In this document: one piece after another, positions 7,309 through 9,093 of the stretch | How the letters are laid out: each line of letters begins with the position of its first letter | Numbering within the stretch: position 1 is the stretch's first letter | From: Chthonomonadaceae bacterium | GTDB lineage: Bacteria > Armatimonadota > Chthonomonadetes > Chthonomonadales > Chthonomonadaceae | Reading direction: 5' to 3' | Length of the DNA stretch: 9,093 bases | Assembly: GCA_025355115.1 (NCBI GenBank) | Contig: JANXLO010000497.1 | Coordinates: forward strand, 1 to 9,093 | Notes under the pieces: generated by a model | What the model was told of the DNA's origin: nothing | Database searches by the model: none | The model's input: the letters and a program-made list of their open reading frames with translations, nothing else | Program-made: the position numbers and the translations under genes

Positions 7309-7833
7309 ATGACACAGTTTCCAACGCCGCCGGAAGTGCCGCATATGCCCGGTGAGCTTCAGCCTTCTTCTCCACCTCTGAATTCTTTGGACCAAGGGGT
7401 GGCGCCAGAGCAGGCGGCTTATCAACAGCCCTACATTCAGCCGCAGATGCAGGGACAGCCCATTCCTAGCGCTCCACAGGTACAAGATATTTTTGCCCCT
7501 CCCGCTTTCCAGCCGCAGATGCAGGGACAGCCCCATATTTCTAGCGAGACGCTGGGGGGCCTTATCCCGGTCAACAATCCGAAAGCTCTGCTGTCGTACT
7601 ATATCGGAATTTTCTCCTTCATACCTCTCATCGGGATCGTTCTGGGCTTCGCGGCAGTGATCCTTGGAATGCAGGGCCTGAAATTTGCGACGCAGTATCC
7701 TATGGTCAAAGGCAAGACTCATGCGTGGGTAGGCATCATTTGCGGCGGGCTATTCGGACTTTTCTGGCTAGCCGTTGTGATCCTGATTCTAGTCTCGATG
7801 ACTGTGACTTCAAGGTCTCCCTCCACCTATTGA
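7309..7833 (+). CDS. DUF4190-like small membrane protein with Pro/Gln-rich cytoplasmic tail
   Basis: A protein of 174 residues with two parts. Residues 1-85 are low-complexity, rich in Pro, Gln and Ser, and include two copies of QPQMQGQP. Residues about 92-168 form two hydrophobic helices: one around YYIGIFSFIPLIGIVLGF continuing into AAVILGMQGLK, and one around AWVGIICGGLFGLFWLAVV, joined by a short charged loop (KGKTH). The Phe-Ile-Pro-(x)-Ile-Gly and Ile-Leu-Gly-x-x-(Gly)-Leu pattern fits DUF4190, a domain of unknown function common in bacterial membrane proteins with disordered proline-rich N-termini. No signal peptide is seen. It begins 94 bases from the divergent rqcH and ends 198 bases before the efp start. 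efp has its own promoter, so the two need not form an operon. The function is unknown. Confidence 0.7.
   Translation: MTQFPTPPEVPHMPGELQPSSPPLNSLDQGVAPEQAAYQQPYIQPQMQGQPIPSAPQVQDIFAPPAFQPQMQGQPHISSETLGGLIPVNNPKALLSYYIGIFSFIPLIGIVLGFAAVILGMQGLKFATQYPMVKGKTHAWVGIICGGLFGLFWLAVVILILVSMTVTSRSPSTY
7438..7533 (+). repeat. Two identical 24-bp direct repeats, 72-bp period, in the DUF4190-like gene
   Basis: Bases 7438-7461 and 7510-7533 are identical (beginning CAGCCGCAGATG, ending ACAGCCC) and lie exactly 72 bases apart, so both stay in frame and encode QPQMQGQP. Similar TTCCTAGCG and TTTCTAGCG bases follow each copy, which suggests a tandem duplication of a 72-base unit whose remainder has diverged. 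Confidence 0.85.
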
Positions 7834-7949
7834 TCGGTCGGGTTGACAGCCGGTCTGAAACTGTTCGCGCCGGGCCGCGTCTAATGCTGTAGACAGCTCA
7901 AGCGGTGATGCTTAACTTGAACGGTCGTTTGCGTCCTGTCCGGCCTCTG

Positions 7950-7958
7950 TGCTATAAT
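7950..7958 (+). promoter_or_regulatory. Extended -10 promoter for efp
   Basis: TGC-TATAAT is a perfect extended -10 element. A weak -35 (TTGCGT, 7929-7934) lies 18 bases upstream, which an extended -10 tolerates. Transcription would start near 7965, giving a leader of about 67 bases before the GTG start of efp. The ATG at 7957 overlaps this box and would not be in the transcript. The rest of the 7834-7956 gap shows no clear terminator. Confidence 0.65.
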
Positions 7959-8017
7959 GGCTCAGTTTTCAATGACCGATTACAGCGCGTGGTGGAGAGC
8001 GGAAACAACCTTCACGC

Positions 8018-8023
8018 AGGAGG
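8018..8023 (+). promoter_or_regulatory. Ribosome binding site that fixes the efp start
   Basis: AGGAGG is a perfect Shine-Dalgarno 8 bases before GTG at 8032. It decides against the in-frame ATG at 7957, which has none. Confidence 0.85.
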
Positions 8024-8031
8024 CTTGGACT

Positions 8032-8598
8032 GTGCCTAAAATCGATACTTCGGATTTCAAGAACGGCGTCTCAGTGCTTCTGGACAACGAAATATTCACG
8101 ATCGTCTGGTTCCAGCATCACAAGCCCGGAAAGGGCGGGGCAGTGATGCGAACGAAGCTCAAGAACCTTCGCACCGGCGGCGTGATGGACAAGACGTTCG
8201 GTGCAGGAGAGAAGGTCGAGCAGGCGATTCTTGACCGGCACCCGATGCAGTACCTCTACCAGCAGGACGGCGACTACTTCCTGATGGATCCTCAATCCTT
8301 TGAGCAGGTGGGCGTTCCCTCCGCAATTTTTGGCGATGCCATCAAATATCTGAAGGACGGCATGGAAGTCCAGGTCGTCGAATTCAACGAAAAGATACTT
8401 GGTGCGGAGCTGCCAATCTTCGTTGAGCTTGCGGTGGCCGACACTGATCCAGGCGTCAAAGGCGACACCGCCTCCGGAGGCTCCAAGCCCGCCACACTCG
8501 AGACCGGAGCAGTCATCAACGTGCCGTTTTTTGTCAATATTGGTGACAAGGTCAAAGTAGACACCCGATCCGATGCGTACCTTGAACGAGTCAAATAG
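8032..8598 (+). CDS. efp: Translation elongation factor P
   Basis: EF-P binds between the P and E sites of ribosomes stalled on consecutive prolines and promotes peptide bond formation. From GTG at 8032 the protein has 188 residues, the same length as E. coli EF-P, and starts with PKIDTSDFKNG as in the family. A KOW-like N-terminal domain (about 1-64) carries the tip loop HHKPGKGGA with Lys34, the residue that is beta-lysylated, rhamnosylated (as Arg) or otherwise modified in various bacteria. Two OB domains follow (about 66-127 and 130-188), the last with the family signature ETGAVINVPFFVNIGDKVKV (157-176). A longer frame from ATG 7957 adds 25 unconserved residues and overlaps the promoter, so I reject it. 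No modification enzyme gene is in the window. The next gene follows after 90 bases without a visible terminator and may be cotranscribed. Confidence 0.96.
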   Translation: MPKIDTSDFKNGVSVLLDNEIFTIVWFQHHKPGKGGAVMRTKLKNLRTGGVMDKTFGAGEKVEQAILDRHPMQYLYQQDGDYFLMDPQSFEQVGVPSAIFGDAIKYLKDGMEVQVVEFNEKILGAELPIFVELAVADTDPGVKGDTASGGSKPATLETGAVINVPFFVNIGDKVKVDTRSDAYLERVK

Positions 8599-8688
8599 GC
8601 GCGGAACTCCCTGCAAATGATCTCCATTTCGTCCACATGGCCGGGATTGCATGGCAGTCTCCTCTCGCCGAAGGAAGTGTGTGAATAG

Positions 8689-9093
8689 ATGCGGATCAAC
8701 CGTTCAGCCGTGCAATTTGATGCGGATAATTTTCTCAGCGACAAGGTTTTAGACTTCCTCACCAAGGTGTTTCAGATTTCGTTAATTCCGACGATTCTGC
8801 TAACTATCTGGCTCATGTGGGGGTTATTCTCAGGGCGCCTCGCCGATGTGCAGGGAATGTCTGCCGCCGATCATGCGTCCGCACTGCAGACTATCACCAC
8901 GCTTTCGTTGTGGCTGAATATCAGCCTCGTTCTCACAGTGATCTCAGCAGGGCTGATCTATCTGGAGATCGATGCTCTCGGGGTTATCTATCTGCTTGTA
9001 TCTGCGTTCCTCGTCTTTGGACTGAATTTTGTCATCACTCTGCTTTTCAGCGGAGAGTCGGCAAAATTGGTTAGCGGCGACGCCTCAAAGGCG
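8689..9093 (+). CDS. Unrecognised membrane protein with three predicted helices (partial, 3' end missing)
   Basis: The frame opens at ATG 8689, straight after an in-frame TAG, and stays open for 135 codons to the window end, so the C-terminus is missing. A GGAAG tract about 11 bases upstream is a modest ribosome site. Three hydrophobic helices are visible: about residues 28-50 (FQISLIPTILLTIWLMWGLF), 72-95 (LSLWLNISLVLTVISAGLIY) and 98-122 (LGVIYLLVSAFLVFGLNFVI). The short charged N-terminus (MRINRSAVQFDADNF) is probably cytoplasmic; a polar segment (RLADVQGMSAADHAS) joins helices 1 and 2. There is no signal-peptide cleavage pattern and no motif I can name. It may be cotranscribed with efp. 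The reading is supported by steady codon-like usage and the hydrophobic pattern, not by homology. Confidence 0.65.
   Translation, partial: MRINRSAVQFDADNFLSDKVLDFLTKVFQISLIPTILLTIWLMWGLFSGRLADVQGMSAADHASALQTITTLSLWLNISLVLTVISAGLIYLEIDALGVIYLLVSAFLVFGLNFVITLLFSGESAKLVSGDASKA

Noticed and set aside
7843..7871. TTGACA at 7843-7848 as a promoter for efp
   Set aside because: No -10 element lies at 16-18 bases downstream (the bases there are GC-rich), and it is about 100 bases before the good extended -10.
8071..8652. Open frame of 193 codons on the - strand across efp
   Set aside because: It is a shadow of efp, which is supported by length, motifs, promoter and ribosome site.
1..9093. CRISPR arrays, tRNA or rRNA genes, insertion sequences, phage or defence genes
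   Set aside because: I saw no regularly spaced repeats, cloverleaf-like sequence, transposase motifs or terminal inverted repeats; every larger open region is assigned to ordinary genes.

Overview
The window is bacterial. It carries a bacterial-length elongation factor P, a bacterial RqcH/NFACT protein, Shine-Dalgarno sequences and sigma70-like promoters, and its base composition is moderately GC-rich by eye. The mix of a complete tricorn-type protease, RqcH, EF-P and a 2-oxoacid dehydrogenase E1 with a GARNWITPP segment would suit a deep-branching Gram-negative-like phylum such as Armatimonadota. No rRNA or other decisive marker is present, so this placement is only a guess.

Layout. At 1-303 lies the C-terminal end of a 2-oxoacid dehydrogenase E1 beta-type (transketolase C-terminal) gene on the + strand. 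A short convergent gap with two hairpins follows. The gene at 499-1302 on the - strand is a PlsC-like lysophospholipid acyltransferase. A divergent regulatory region (about 1303-1505) holds a near-consensus promoter and an inverted repeat. It leads into a winged-helix regulator (1506-2066, +), which is followed after 74 bases by a full-length tricorn protease homolog (2141-5401, +). Running toward it on the - strand, only 13 bases away, is rqcH (5415-7214). On the + strand then come a proline/glutamine-rich DUF4190-like membrane protein (7309-7833), efp (8032-8598, start corrected to GTG), and the first 135 codons of an unrecognised three-helix membrane protein (8689 to the window end).

How the genes may relate. 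EF-P relieves stalling at proline runs. RqcH acts on nascent chains stuck in split 50S subunits and tags them with alanine. Tricorn trims the peptides released by larger cytosolic proteases. The three therefore cover successive stages of stalling and disposal of failed products, but they lie in separate transcription units and a functional link is only inferred. The winged-helix regulator sits between the acyltransferase and tricorn and could control either or both. I found no RNA gene, CRISPR array, insertion sequence or clear sign of horizontal transfer. Most of the window looks like ordinary chromosomal housekeeping content.
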